This document shows positions 22,890 to 33,795 of a stretch of DNA of 64,000 nucleotides, piece by piece (position 1 is the stretch's first letter; every line of letters starts with the position of its first letter). Where the stretch lies: assembly GCF_020921035.1 (NCBI RefSeq), contig NC_063160.1, positions 16,953,095 through 17,017,094 of the forward strand, written 5' to 3'. The DNA comes from Rhodamnia argentea. Its lineage: Eukaryota; Streptophyta; Magnoliopsida; Myrtales; Myrtaceae. The position numbers were made by a program, and so were the translations under genes. The notes under the pieces are model-generated. The model saw only the letters and a program-made list of their open reading frames with translations, searched no databases and had not been told where the DNA came from.

Positions 22890-23880
22890 TAATAAACAGT
22901 TCTTGTTGCGAGGGTGAAGAAAGAAGGTGGACGGATCTACCCTCGATTTTCCTCATCATGTTTAAGATTGTTGTAATGTTGTTGCCGGTTTAGAGTTTGG
23001 TCGCACTTCCGAAGAGCACAGAGTCCCTAATAAGTGCCGTTGTTAAACATCTCAATCAATAAAGTGTATCATTTCCACTGCGCGGTCTTTCTCATAATCT
23101 ACTAAATGAGAAGAAAACTGAAATTTCTTGGGTTAAAAAAAAAAAAACCCTTCATCCTTTACGGAGTCCGACCAATAACTAGACCCATACTATGGGGAGA
23201 TATCGAAATGTGCGTCTTGAAATCATTCTGCCGAACAAATTGCAGAAAACATACGGGTCAACGGACTGGGTGAAAATTTTAATGAAAAGAATACTCAAAA
23301 TCTACTCAAAAAATGAAATGCATGCTCTATTTTAACAGGATCAAAGAAATCATTAAGTACGATAGTTAGAATTTATTGGGATGATAAACATTTTTGCACT
23401 TGGTGATAGCAGAACTCTTCAGGATCGGACAAGACCTACTTTTCTTCTTTCCACTCTTCCCCCACAAAATTTTGAAAAGTTCAACTAACAGAAAACAAGC
23501 AATGAAACAATGACTACTTTTGCTGAAGACAGAAGAAGCACCTCCAGTATGGAAAATTACCACATTACTCAACATTAACTAATACTCTGAATTTAATCAA
23601 ATTATCCAGCAACCACCGTGAAAAACTTAACAAAAACCATCTCAAACGTCGAAGAAAAGAAAGCAAAAGGAGAGACAAAAAAAAAAAACAGAACGATGAA
23701 GATAAAGTAAAGTGCGACCCGCAAAAGAAGAAACCAAAGAGAGTACGCTAAAAAGAAACCAGAAAAACTATACCAAGAGAATGCAAAATATGCTAAAAGA
23801 CGAGGCCGATAAGGGGTAAAATGGTCACCTACCTTTGTGGGGGAATGTTTTAGCCACGAGTGGAAAAGGCGCGACCTAGG
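22890..23880. other. Peroxidase 3' region and unassigned intergenic DNA
   Basis: The 3' untranslated region runs to about 23080. The rest is A-rich and I see no genes or element ends. Confidence 0.5.
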
Positions 23881-23914
23881 ATTTTGATCTCAAAATTTAG
23901 AAGGGCATGAAAAA

Positions 23915-24037
23915 AATTTTGAAAAAAATTTCTGGACCATTAGTTGCACTGCGGGATTGTTTTCCTTCTTTAGCTAAGTAGCCATTTAAGAATAGTTCAT
24001 TAGACAGAAAATGACATGTTCATCATCAAACCACGAG
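23915..24037 (+). promoter_or_regulatory. Orphan remnant of the MADS-box upstream region
   Basis: This matches the DNA upstream of the four MADS copies: TTGCACTGCGGGATTGTTTTCCTTCTTTAGCT, GTAGCCATTTAAGAATAGTTCATTAGACAGAAAATGACA (shown here in parts), then CATCAAACCA. It breaks off exactly where a Mutator-type arm begins. There is no MADS coding sequence behind it, so a fifth copy was probably lost here. Confidence 0.65.
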
Positions 24038-24440
24038 AAAATTTTAAATAAGAGCCCAAAGTGCTCTCATTTTTTAAATAAAGGCTTGAAGTTGATCTTA
24101 TTTTAAATAAGGATTGAAGCGCTCTAATTGTCTCTAATAAAGGCTTGGAGTAGACATTGTTTTAAATAAAGGCCTGAAGTGGTCATGTCGGTCTTAAAAA
24201 AAGGGCATAACTCACTGGTTGGTTAGAGACATTTTTTTCATTTATTAGTTTTTATATTTTTTTCTTTTTTCAATTGTTCGATTTAAAAAAAAAATAAAAG
24301 TTAGAAAGAAGAAACACAGGCAGGAGGGCTGTATTTCCTTTTTGTTTTTTTTTTTCACTTTTAGTTTTTTTAAATCTTTAATTTAATTTAACTAAAAATT
24401 AGGTTAAAAATTTTGACGAAAATACCCTTGGCCTGCCAGA
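24036..24440. mobile_element. Truncated arm of the fold-back Mutator-like family
   Basis: The left terminus reads GAGAAAATTTTAAATAAGAGC, matching the arms at 5183 and 20714. It is followed by three to four repeats of an AAATAAAGGC-TGAAGT unit of about 60 bp. No matching right arm is present. The DNA then passes through a T-rich stretch into a peroxidase fragment. Confidence 0.6.
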
Positions 24441-24459
24441 ATATTTAGTGGATCGGCAG

Positions 24460-24900
24460 ACCGAGTGTCGTCAATGATCTGAGGACCTCTCACCGTTTCG
24501 ACAATCTGCACAACCGGAACCCGCCGAAAGGTTGCGGGGTCTATGGGGACCCAAGGACTCGGCCTCTTGTGGCCATGTATGCGGCCGACCAGAGCAAGTT
24601 CTTCAGAGATTTCGCAGTCGCGATCGAGAAGCTCAGCGCCTATGGGGTGAAGATGGGGAGGCGAGGCGAGGCGAGGTCCGGCGCCGGTGTGATGCGGTCA
24701 ATAAACTGATGTAGTAAAAACAGTTCTTGTTGTGAGGATGGGATGGATTTACTTTCGATTTTTCTAATCATGTTTAAGATAGTTGTAACGTTGTTGCCGG
24801 GTTTAGTGTTTGGTCGCTAACCGATGCACTTCCGAAGAGCACAGAATGCTTCCTCAACAAGTGCTGTTGTGAAACATCTCGAAATCAAATGAAGTATGTT
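24460..24900 (+). pseudogene. Peroxidase 3' fragment (pseudogene)
   Basis: Closely similar to 22625-23070 of the upstream peroxidase: CGTTTCGACAATCTG, CGGCC-ACCAGAGCAAGTTCTTC and the end GGTGTGATGCGGTCAATAAA, followed by matching 3' untranslated sequence. The N-terminal two thirds are missing, and about 25 bases are deleted near 24540 (after GGTTGCGGGGTCT). It marks the duplication that carried peroxidase together with the MADS genes. Confidence 0.88.
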
Positions 24901-25171
24901 ATTTCCAATTTGCCGTCCTTCTCGTGCGAAATGTAGAGTGAATGATCCCATATGATCATACTACGATTTTGGAAATCACTACGAATTAAGTTACGTACAT
25001 CTGCGTCTTTTAAATTTCACAATCTGCTCCTCGAAAGAAAATATTTGCAAAATAGTTGCCGTCTAGACATCGGATCGTGCGGAGCTTAAACTTGTTAAGC
25101 CCTCGACTTTGAATTCGGGGAACAAAAAGCAGTTATTAGAAGATTTAAGAAAAAGTTGCCCTTCAAAATCC

Positions 25172-27996
25172 CGGCAAAACTACCAAAAAAATCTTAAATT
25201 TATTGACATTGTGTTAATTCTGTAACGCCCCTTTTATTAGTTCTAAATCAACAAGAAATAGATGAAATGGATTAGAAAACTGACTCAGGCAGAATAAGGT
25301 AGTGGACGGATCGGATTAAAATTACTGAGTTAACTAATGGGCCCGGAAAAGAAAGTGGCAATCGAGAGTCAATATTTGGAGCCCGGCTATTGCCAAAGTT
25401 CAGACCCAATTTAATCTATTTTGCGGAGGGCCCATGACGTAAGTTCGGCCCAAAAAATCCGTTTGGGTAAAGCCCATTGGCGGGCTACGCCCCAAATCCA
25501 AACAGCGTGGGCCAGGTTGGCCCAGATCCAGCCTTTAGGGACCAGGCCCAACTGTGGTGTGAGTCATGGCCCCGTATAAACCAACCAAAAGCAGAATCAA
25601 GACCCATTTTAACTCTGCTGCCTCCTCAGTCCCTCGGTCGTGTCACCCCAGGCGCTCTCTCTTTTCCGGTGCAACTCGTTCATCCGGCCAGGCGTACGGG
25701 GACTTCGCGGCAACCAGCAACCGGCGAACCAAGAGGCAGCAGCAAGGATTTAGCCGAGTCGCTTCTCTAAACCCCCTTCTAGTCTATGTAATGTGGTTGG
25801 CGTCGGTGAGCTGGGAGGGGTGGTACGGTTCTGGGTGTGGCCGGAGAAGTGAAACAAATAGATGAATTGCGGAGTAGATGGCATGCATGTTGAGTTAGAA
25901 TGATGGGTGAGCCGAATTGGGAGTTGAATTACCAAGAATTAGCCGTTTGGATTAGGCCCAGTGCAAAAGCCGTAGCGGGGAAAGTCCCGGGGGTGGACGA
26001 AGGTAGCTTAAAGTTCGGTTGTATGTCCCGGGTTATGGTCGAATACGATCCTTGTGTATTTGAACAGTGGATTGTTGAAGTTGAATTGAACGACGAACGA
26101 ATTGGTCGAGATGGGTGAAGTTCGGACTCCCGAAATGTTTGTGATGCTACAGCTAGTAATTGAGCTGTCATGACCTTTGATCATGAGTTGATTAAGTTTA
26201 CAGGTTAACTTAGGGTGTGGAGTTATGTTTTCGCAAGTGCGTTTCGGGGATGGCGGCCGAGAAGCCGTAAGGAAAGAAAAAAACATAAATAGAAAAGAGA
26301 GGCGAAATTAACGAGGAGACATTTGTCGATGGTCCTTACGTGACTTGCTATGTACCGAGTACCCGATCAATTGGTTGCCCACTCGCAATGTTGGGTATAG
26401 GTTGAGAAGTTGCGAGGATATGACTGGACCGAGTGAACGGCAGTTCTAACGACACTTGTCATGTCGTAATGTTGGTAAGAGGGTAAAAATTACACGCTGT
26501 GGGCCATAGCTTGTCTTAGCTTCTAGCATGCATTGAATTTATTCATGGACATTACCTCGCATATATCATAGTATTGAACAACTTGCTCGGATAAATATCC
26601 CATGGAGTTATGGGAAGACCCTGCTGTGTACTGGATGGTCCTGCTATGTGTAGGCGATACAAGACAACATCATGATATGCATATAGTTACGGTTAAATCC
26701 TATATCATCATGTAATTATATGTCATCCCCGCTTATATGTGCTCGGAGGAACGCTAAATTTTAGCCACTTGATGAAATGATGCTTACTAGTTCTATCGTT
26801 GCTTAACCCTTGCATTGGATGGATTAGTGAGTGTTTTTTAGATTTATCTCCCCCTTTATCGTTGACATTTTTTTAGGTAAGTGAAATGGCCCACCTTCCC
26901 GCCCTTCTCACTACCTCGTATGGGGCGCTAATCCGTCTGACATGGGACCTTACGTCCTTTATCATGTCGGAGGTCTCGGATCTAGAGTTTGTGCGTGTCT
27001 CATGTGTCTTATGGGTTCATGGAGGGTTGGATGTGGGGGTGATCCCTACATCGTTTTGTGGCCATCTGACAAGCTAGGAGGCGGCCTAGGCCTCTTCGGC
27101 CCCTTACCCTTCGACTACGTGGGCGGCGGTGGCGGCCTTGGGAGAGCAAGCGGCGGCTTGGCGTAGGGGGATCTTGGCCACCTTAGATACAGATATGTAT
27201 ATGTTGTGTAGCACTCGACCGATAATTTTGAGAACCTTAGATTGACTAACTTTTGGGTCGAGGGAGCTTTTGTAAGTGATGATACTGTATATATGGCTTT
27301 GACAGGATGTACCGGGTAGAGGCGGTAGGCAAATTTTTGAGACCCTCCCGATGTTACCTCCTTGGTTTGTTTTTAAACCGATCCGATCTTAGTCGATCCT
27401 TAGTAAATAAAAGTGCTAATACTTTTGGTGATTTGTTTGTAGTCTTATAAGGTTCTTTGGCTTTGTTTGTTTGGTAGTTATACGATAAATTAGTACTTAG
27501 AAAGGTATGCTAGTGAATGTGACGAGCTTGGGACGTCACAAATTCAGTCCTAAATAATTTTTTTTTCAATTGAGTTCTAAATCTTTTGCATTTATGTTTA
27601 AGATTTTCATATAGTTTTTTTAATTTTTGTTATTATTATTATTATTTTGCTCTTTGGCTAAGGGTAGGCTAGGGACACCGACACTAGGTGAGGGTCGGCT
27701 GGTGACCATGGTTGAGCCCTTACGGCCCTTAGCCAAAAAAAAAATAATAATAATAATAATATTAAACACATTTAAAAATTATAACGAAGTTCTTGATAAT
27801 TAGCAAGGAGGGAAAACGGATCGACATCTTGATGTGAGACGACCTTATTATGAAAATTGGCCCTTAATCTAAAATTGGCCGGATGGACTAAATGAGTACA
27901 AATGCAACATGTTTAGGACTCAATTGACAAAAAAATTTTTTTTTGATTTTATTGGCACAATTACAATAAGTTTAGAACCTTTTCGGTAATTTTCTC
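25172..27996. mobile_element. Family B inverted-repeat element, copy 3, split by a solo LTR
   Basis: The left end (GGCAAAACTACCAAAAAAATC ... TTGTGTTAATTC) and right end (GGCACAATTACAATAAGTTT ... GGTAATTTTCTCCC) are inverted repeats. Both arms also carry CAATTGAGT-CTAAA. Without the 2320-bp insert and its duplicated AATTC, the element is about 500 bp. Its core near 27650-27740 forms a hairpin around GCCAAAAAAAAAATAATAA and its partner. Confidence 0.65.
25221..27540. mobile_element. Solo LTR of a Gypsy-type retrotransposon (2320 bp) with 5-bp TSD
   Basis: It begins TGTAACGCCCC and ends GGGACGTCACA, the TG...CA ends of an LTR. It is flanked by AATTC on both sides (25216-25220 and 27541-27545). 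There is no gag-pol coding and no second LTR, so it fits a solo LTR left by recombination. The length and the TGTAACGCCCC/GGGACGTCACA ends suit the long LTRs of Ty3/Gypsy chromovirus families such as Tekay; the family is inference. Confidence 0.8.
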
Positions 27997-28190
27997 CCAA
28001 AGCTCTACATCTCCTCCCCTAGGAAACAAAGGTATAGATGAGGTATATGCTAACGTAAGTAACAATGATAATAAGTGTAGCAAAATGCAAATTGAAGGAA
28101 GTAAAATGGCACTTTTAAAATTCAGGGATTTATCACGCGTCGATCTCAAAATTTAGGAGGGTATGAGAAGGAAAAAAATCCGGACTACTA

Positions 28191-28503
28191 ATTGCATGGC
28201 GGGATTATTTTCCTTCTTTAGCTGATTTAGCCGTTGAAGAATAGTTCTTGTTTTTTTTTCTCTGGTCAAAGTTGAAGAATAGTTCATTAAACGGAAAACG
28301 ACATACTTATCATTAAACCCCTTAAAGAGATATGTTAGTACATGGAAAGCCGAAAAGTTACCAATCAAGAAGAAGTTGTGAATTATTCTAGGCCTATGAA
28401 GTCCTATAAATCTTCACCATTTTCAATGTTCCATCACCGTATCAGTCAAATTTACACCTATTTTCCGGCGCGCGTCGTAGAGGGAAAAACGACTCGAGCG
28501 AGA
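28191..28503 (+). promoter_or_regulatory. MADS-box copy 1 promoter with TATA box
   Basis: A region conserved in front of all MADS copies here. TATAAA lies at 28405-28410, about 100 bp before the first usable ATG. Conserved words include GATTATTTTCCTTCTTTAGC, GGAAAGCCGAAAAGTTACCA and CCTATAAATCTTCACC. The same TATA box occurs at 30623-30628, 32797-32802 and 45905-45910 in the other copies. Confidence 0.65.
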
Positions 28504-29043
28504 ATGACGAAGGAGGGTACCAATGCTCGACGAGTTACCTTCTCGAAATGCCAACCGGGGCTGTTCAAGAAGGCAGGTGAAGTATCTACTCTTTGTGCCG
28601 TCGAGACGGCCCTCATCCTTCTCTCTCCTAGAGGCAAGCCTTTCTATCTTGGTCGCCCTTCTGTGGGTGCAGTCCTAGACAGGTCTGAGCGTCCAAAGAT
28701 GGCTTGTATTGATGCTAATCAACGGGCACAAATCGATAGAGACCGAAACATTGAGGAAATAAAGAAACAATATGCCCATCTGCTCGATCAACTGAAAGTT
28801 GGAAAGGAAGGAGGTAAAGAGCTGGATGATATTAAGGCCCTGCCATTCGAAAAATTCAGCTTCGCTGAGTTTAAGGTATTCGATGAATGGCTGGAAGATG
28901 TCGAGAAAGCGGTGGACAAGAGAAGGATGGAGCTCTTGGCCTTAGAGGCGTCAAGTTCAACTCCACGCCCAAGAGCTGCCGATGCCTCCATCGGAAGCCA
29001 GACCGATGATGAACCTCGTAATGCAGAAGCTGGAAATGAGTAA
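28504..29043 (+). CDS. Type I (M-alpha-like) MADS-box protein, AGL61/62-like, intact copy 1
   Basis: Single exon, 179 residues, as usual for type I MADS genes. The MADS domain is ARRVTFSKCQPGLFKKAGEV, then [20 protein letters not shown] and GRPSVGAVLDR. The C-terminal part includes a charged helical stretch (IEEIKKQYAHLLDQLKVGKE). The domain normally starts about a dozen residues earlier. Upstream codons GKTTRAR fit that part in frame, but the position where the initiating Met is expected (28477) reads GTA, so the first usable ATG is 28504. DNA binding may therefore be weakened. An AATAAA lies at 29128-29133. AGL61/62-like proteins act in central cell and endosperm development. Confidence 0.75.
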   Translation: MTKEGTNARRVTFSKCQPGLFKKAGEVSTLCAVETALILLSPRGKPFYLGRPSVGAVLDRSERPKMACIDANQRAQIDRDRNIEEIKKQYAHLLDQLKVGKEGGKELDDIKALPFEKFSFAEFKVFDEWLEDVEKAVDKRRMELLALEASSSTPRPRAADASIGSQTDDEPRNAEAGNE

Positions 29044-30721
29044 TCAACTCCGGCGGACTTAGGGAGAGATTGTTGAGTCATCTCAAATTGTATTTGGCGT
29101 GTTTCAGTCCATCTCTCCGCTTCTTGAAATAAAGCATTTGAAATGTGCTATAAAGTAGCAGCATCTTATTTTGTCTTCTCTTCTTTTCTTTTTTCTACGT
29201 TGTTTTGGTTGAAATTGCTTGTTTTCATTATAGTCTTGTGATGATTTGTTTTACCCCGAAAAAGAACCTGCACTGAAGGAACAAACATATGAGTAGTACC
29301 TCTGCAGAATGCATTCGATATAACTACAGGAAAATTTTATTCTTGAAATAGAAAAAGAACTTAAATACGTTTGGGACGATCCTAACAATTTCTATTCCCA
29401 ATTTTTTTTCATTTAATTATAAAAATATCAGTGCGGACTTAATAGTTTATATTTGGATAAAACTAGGCTTTTGTAAGTACTTAACTAATCAAGATATTCT
29501 AATATGGCCTCAAAAAATTCAAGGTAATAATTAGTGAATGTGTAAAAATATCGGAGCCGATCCTACCTGGCCCGACCCGAAATTTTTCAAGGTTTTTGGG
29601 TTCGGGTCGGGTCGGGCCGAGTAGTGAGTAAATGATTTTGGCTAATTTAACGGTACAAGTTAGGGTTTTTTTATTTTGGCACTTCTTCTTCTCCATACTT
29701 TCTCACCTATATACCTTCCTAGCGCTATAATTATCAAAAGATAATACTTCACTATTCAAGCTAAAAATTGATAACAGATAACTCTGCCCTCATCATCGAC
29801 TCCCACCAGACCCACCTCCAATAAACATAAAATATAACTTAATAAAACTCAAGTATTAACATAATTCATATATACAGAGCATTCGAATACAAATTTAAAT
29901 TTTCTTCTATTGTTGTTAATTCTCTCATGTTGCATATGACTTTTCTTATGCGTCTTCTATAAAATGTATTCAAGGGTAGTGAAAGAAAAATCTTAACATA
30001 GGAATTAAAAAGAAATCAAGTCTATTATTTTGATTTTATCTTGACATTATTTTGATGACAAGTATACTAAGGAATTTAAAAGTATTAATGGTCTTCTACG
30101 AAAAATAAATAAATAAAAGAACTGAAATCGGCCCAGCCCTACAACTTATGTATATGCGGGCCAGGTCGGGTTACACTGGGCTTACTTCTCTAAAATTAAC
30201 TCGTTTCTCTTTTTACTCTCAAGAACAATGTAGTAATTTTTTTTACTTATTATTATTTTAAATTTATTTACTGATCACAGATCTATTTTGGGAAATAGAA
30301 AAATGAAACCACGTGCACAAACAGATGTATGTACTTTTTCCGTTCCGGAGAATAAAAAAGCAGAAAAACAGAGAAGCAGAAACTTTACTAAACAGACCAT
30401 AATTGCACCGCTGGATTGTTTTCCTTCTTTAGCTGATTAGCCGTTGAAGAATAGTTCTTTGTTTCTTCCTTTTCTTTTCTGGTCAAACTTGAAGAACAGT
30501 TCATTAGACGGAAAACGACACGCTTATCATTAAACCGCTGAAAGTGATATGTTAATGTAAGGAAAGACAAAAAGTTACCTATCAAAGAGGAAGCGATGAA
30601 TTATTCCTGGCCTGTGAAACCCTATAAATCTTCACATTTTTAACAGTTCCACCACCATATTAGTCGAATTTACACTGATTTTCCAGCGTGCGCCATCGGG
30701 TTGAAAACAGCTCGAGCGATA

Positions 30722-31229
30722 ATGAAAAAGGAGGGTGCTAATGCTCGATGAGTTACCTTCTCGAAACGCCGACCGGGCCTGTTCAAGAAGGCAAGTGAGG
30801 CGTCTACTCATTGTGCCGTCGAGACGGCCCTTATCCTTCTCTCTCCTAGAGGCAAGCCTTTCTATTTTGGTCGCCCTTCTGTGGGTGCAGTCCTAGACAG
30901 GTCTGAGCGTCCAAAGCTGGCTTGTATTGATTCTAATCAACAGGCTCAAAATGATAGAGACCGAAACATTGAGGAAATAAAAAAACAATATGCCAATCTG
31001 CTCGATCAACTGAAAGTTGGAAAGGAAGGAGGTAAAGAGTTGGATGACATTAAGGCCCTGCCAATCGAAAACTTCACCTGTCGAGAAAGCGGTGGACAAG
31101 AGAAGGATGGAGCTCTTGGCCGAGGCTTCGAGCTCAACTTCATGCCCAAGAGCTATCGATGCCTCCATTGGAAGCCAGACCGATGATAAATGTGGTGATC
31201 TTCGCAATGCAGAAGCTGGAAATGAGTAA
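30722..31229 (+). pseudogene. Type I MADS-box copy 2, pseudogene
   Basis: Same layout as copy 1, but TGA at 30749-30751 replaces the Arg codon before VTFSKRRPGLFKKASEAST. Later, near 31078, about 47 bases are missing between GAAAACTTCAC and CTGTCGAGAAAGC, which shifts the frame. The C-terminal segment EKAVDKRRMELL remains readable in another frame. Confidence 0.85.
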
Positions 31230-32870
31230 TCAACTTCAGCGGACTTAGGGAGAGATTGTTGAGTCATCTTAAATTGTATTTGGCATGTTTCAAGTCAATC
31301 TCTCTGCCCTTGAAATAAAGCATTAAAAATGCTCAATAAAACAGTAGCATCTTTTCTTATGTTTTCCTTTTTTTTTTTTTATGCTGTTTTGATTGAAATT
31401 GCTTGTTTTCATTATGGTCTTGTGATAATTTGTTTTACCCTAAAGAAGAACCTGCACTAAAGGAACAAATATATGAGTAGTTCCTCAAGAATGCGTTTGG
31501 TAACTACACTAAAATTTTTATTCTCGAAATACAAAAAGAACATAAATGCATTTGGGACCACCCTAACAATTTATATTCCCAATTTTCTTTCATTTAATTA
31601 TAAAAATGTCTATACATATTTGAATAGTTCATATTTGGATAAAACTGGACTTTTGTAAGGACTTAACTAATCGAGATATTCTAAGATGACCTTAGAAAAT
31701 TCAAGGTAATAGTTAGTTGTGGTGTAAAAAATTTTAGAGCTGATCCTACTTAACTCGAAATTTTTAGGGCTTTCGATTCGGATCGGGTCGAGTCGGACCA
31801 AGTAATGAGTAAATGATTTCAGCTCATTTGACGCTATGGGTCGTTTTTTTTTCCGCCTTCTTCTTCGTGTGTTTGTCTTTTTTTTTTTTCCTACTTCCTT
31901 CTCACCTACATTCCTAGCACTATAATTAATCAAAACATAATACTTAAAGATTCAATCCAAAATTGATATTATATGACTCTGCCCTCCTCATCGGCTACCA
32001 CCACACCCACCTCCAACAAAACAATAGAACTTAATAAAACCCAAGTATTAACATAATTCATATATAGAAAGCATTAGAATATGAATTTAAATGTTCTTCC
32101 ATTGTTGTCAATTCTTTCATGTTGCATATGACTTTTTTTTATGTGTCTTCTGTAACATGTATCCAAGGGTAGTGAAAGAAAAATCTCAACTTAGGAATTA
32201 AAAAGAAATCAAATCTATTGTTTTGACTTTATCTTGGCATTATTTTGATGACAAGTGTGCTTAGGAAGTTAAAAGTATAAATGGTCTTCTTAAAATAAAA
32301 ATAAAAAAGAATCGAAACCGGCCAGGCCCTACAACTTACGTATATGCGGGCCGGGTCGGGTTACGATGAGCTTATTTCTCTAAAATGACCTCCTTTTTCT
32401 TTTTCGTTCCCAGGAACAAAATAGTAATTTTTTTTTTACTTCTTATTTTTCCAAATCTATTCCCTGACATTGATCTATTTCAGGAAATAGAAAAATAAAA
32501 CCAAGTACACAAACATATTTATATTCTTTTTCTATTTCGAAGAACAAAAGAGTAGAATAACAGAGAAACAAAAACGTCACTAAACATACCATAATTGCAC
32601 CGCTGGATTGTTTTCCTTCTCTACCTGATTAGCCGTCGAAGAATAGTCCTTTGTTTTTTTCTGGTGGAGAATAGTTCATCAGATAGAAAACAACACGCTT
32701 ATCATTAAATCACTTAAAGAGATATGCTAATATATGGAAAGCCGAAAAGTTACCAATAAAAAATGGAGTGATGAACTATCCTGGCCCATCAAATCCTATA
32801 AATCTTCGCCATTTTCACTGTTCCACCACCATGTCAGTCAAATTTATACTAATTTTCCAACTTGTCATTG

Positions 32871-33415
32871 ATGAAAGAGGTTGCCAATGATCGACAAGTA
32901 ACCTTCTCGAAACGCCAACCGGGGCTGTTCAAGAGGACAAGTGAATTATCTACTCTTTGTGCGGTCGAGACGGCCATTGTCCTTCTCTCTCCTAGAGGCA
33001 AGCCTTTCTATTTTGGTCACCCTGCTGTGGGTGCAGTCCTAGACAGGCCTGAGCGTCCAAAGATGGCTTGTATTGATGCTCATCAACAGGGTCCAACTGA
33101 TAGAGGCCGAAACCTAGAGGAAATAAAGAATCAATATGCCGATCGCTCGAGCAACTGAAAGTTGGAAAGGAAGGAGGTAAAGAGCTAGATGATATTAAGG
33201 CCCTGCCGTTCAAAAACTTCAGCTTCGCCGAGTTTAAGGTTTTCGATGAATGGCTGGAAGATGTCGAGAAAGCAGTGGACAAGAGAAGGATGGAGCTCTT
33301 GGCCTTAGAGGCTTCGAGTTCAACTCCATGCCCAAGAGCTATGGATGCCTCCATCGGAAGCTAGACCGGTGACAAATGTGGCGATCTTCGCGAAGCAGAA
33401 GCTGGAAATGAGTAA
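32871..33415 (+). pseudogene. Type I MADS-box copy 3, pseudogene
   Basis: Best preserved MADS core of the array ([20 protein letters not shown]). A one-base deletion near 33143 (GATCGCTCGAG where copy 4 has GATCTGCTCGAG) breaks the frame at YADRSSN. A TAG at 33362-33364 replaces a Gln codon near the end. The 5' end differs from the other copies: only MKE precedes VANDRQ. Confidence 0.85.
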
Positions 33416-33795
33416 TCAACTCCAGCGGACATAAGGAGAGATTGTTGACTCATCTTAAATCGTATTTGGCATGTTTCAGTCGATCTCTCCGCTCCATGAA
33501 ATAAAGCATTAAAAAAGCTCAATAAAGTAGCAGCATCTTTTCTTTTCTTTTCTTTTCCCTTTTTTCCTATGCTGTTTTGGTTGAAATTGCTCGTTTTCAT
33601 TAAAAAAGGCAGAGAAGACAACCTCTCGCCTTCCGAATCAAATTTTTGAATTCGCGATGACCAATGGTCGAATAAGAACCTGAATCAATTCAAGCAAAGC
33701 AAAATCAACACAACGAGCAAAACCAGCACGTTCTTGCTCTCACGATACACAATAAGTTATATTCAAATCACCCAGTTTATTCATCTGTCATATGA

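Larger units (their letters stand above)
28191..33605 (+). repeat. Tandem array of about 2.2 kb MADS-box units (2.5 copies)
   Basis: Units start at about 28191, 30402 and 32593, each at the conserved word ATTGCA--GC-GGATT-TTTTCC. Spacings are 2211 and 2191 bp. Similarity continues beyond the genes through the spacer, for example GAACCTGCACT-AAGGAACAAA, CAATTT-TATTCCCAATTTT and the GGGTCGGGTCGGGCC stretch. The third unit stops soon after its gene, where SAG101-B begins. Confidence 0.85.
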
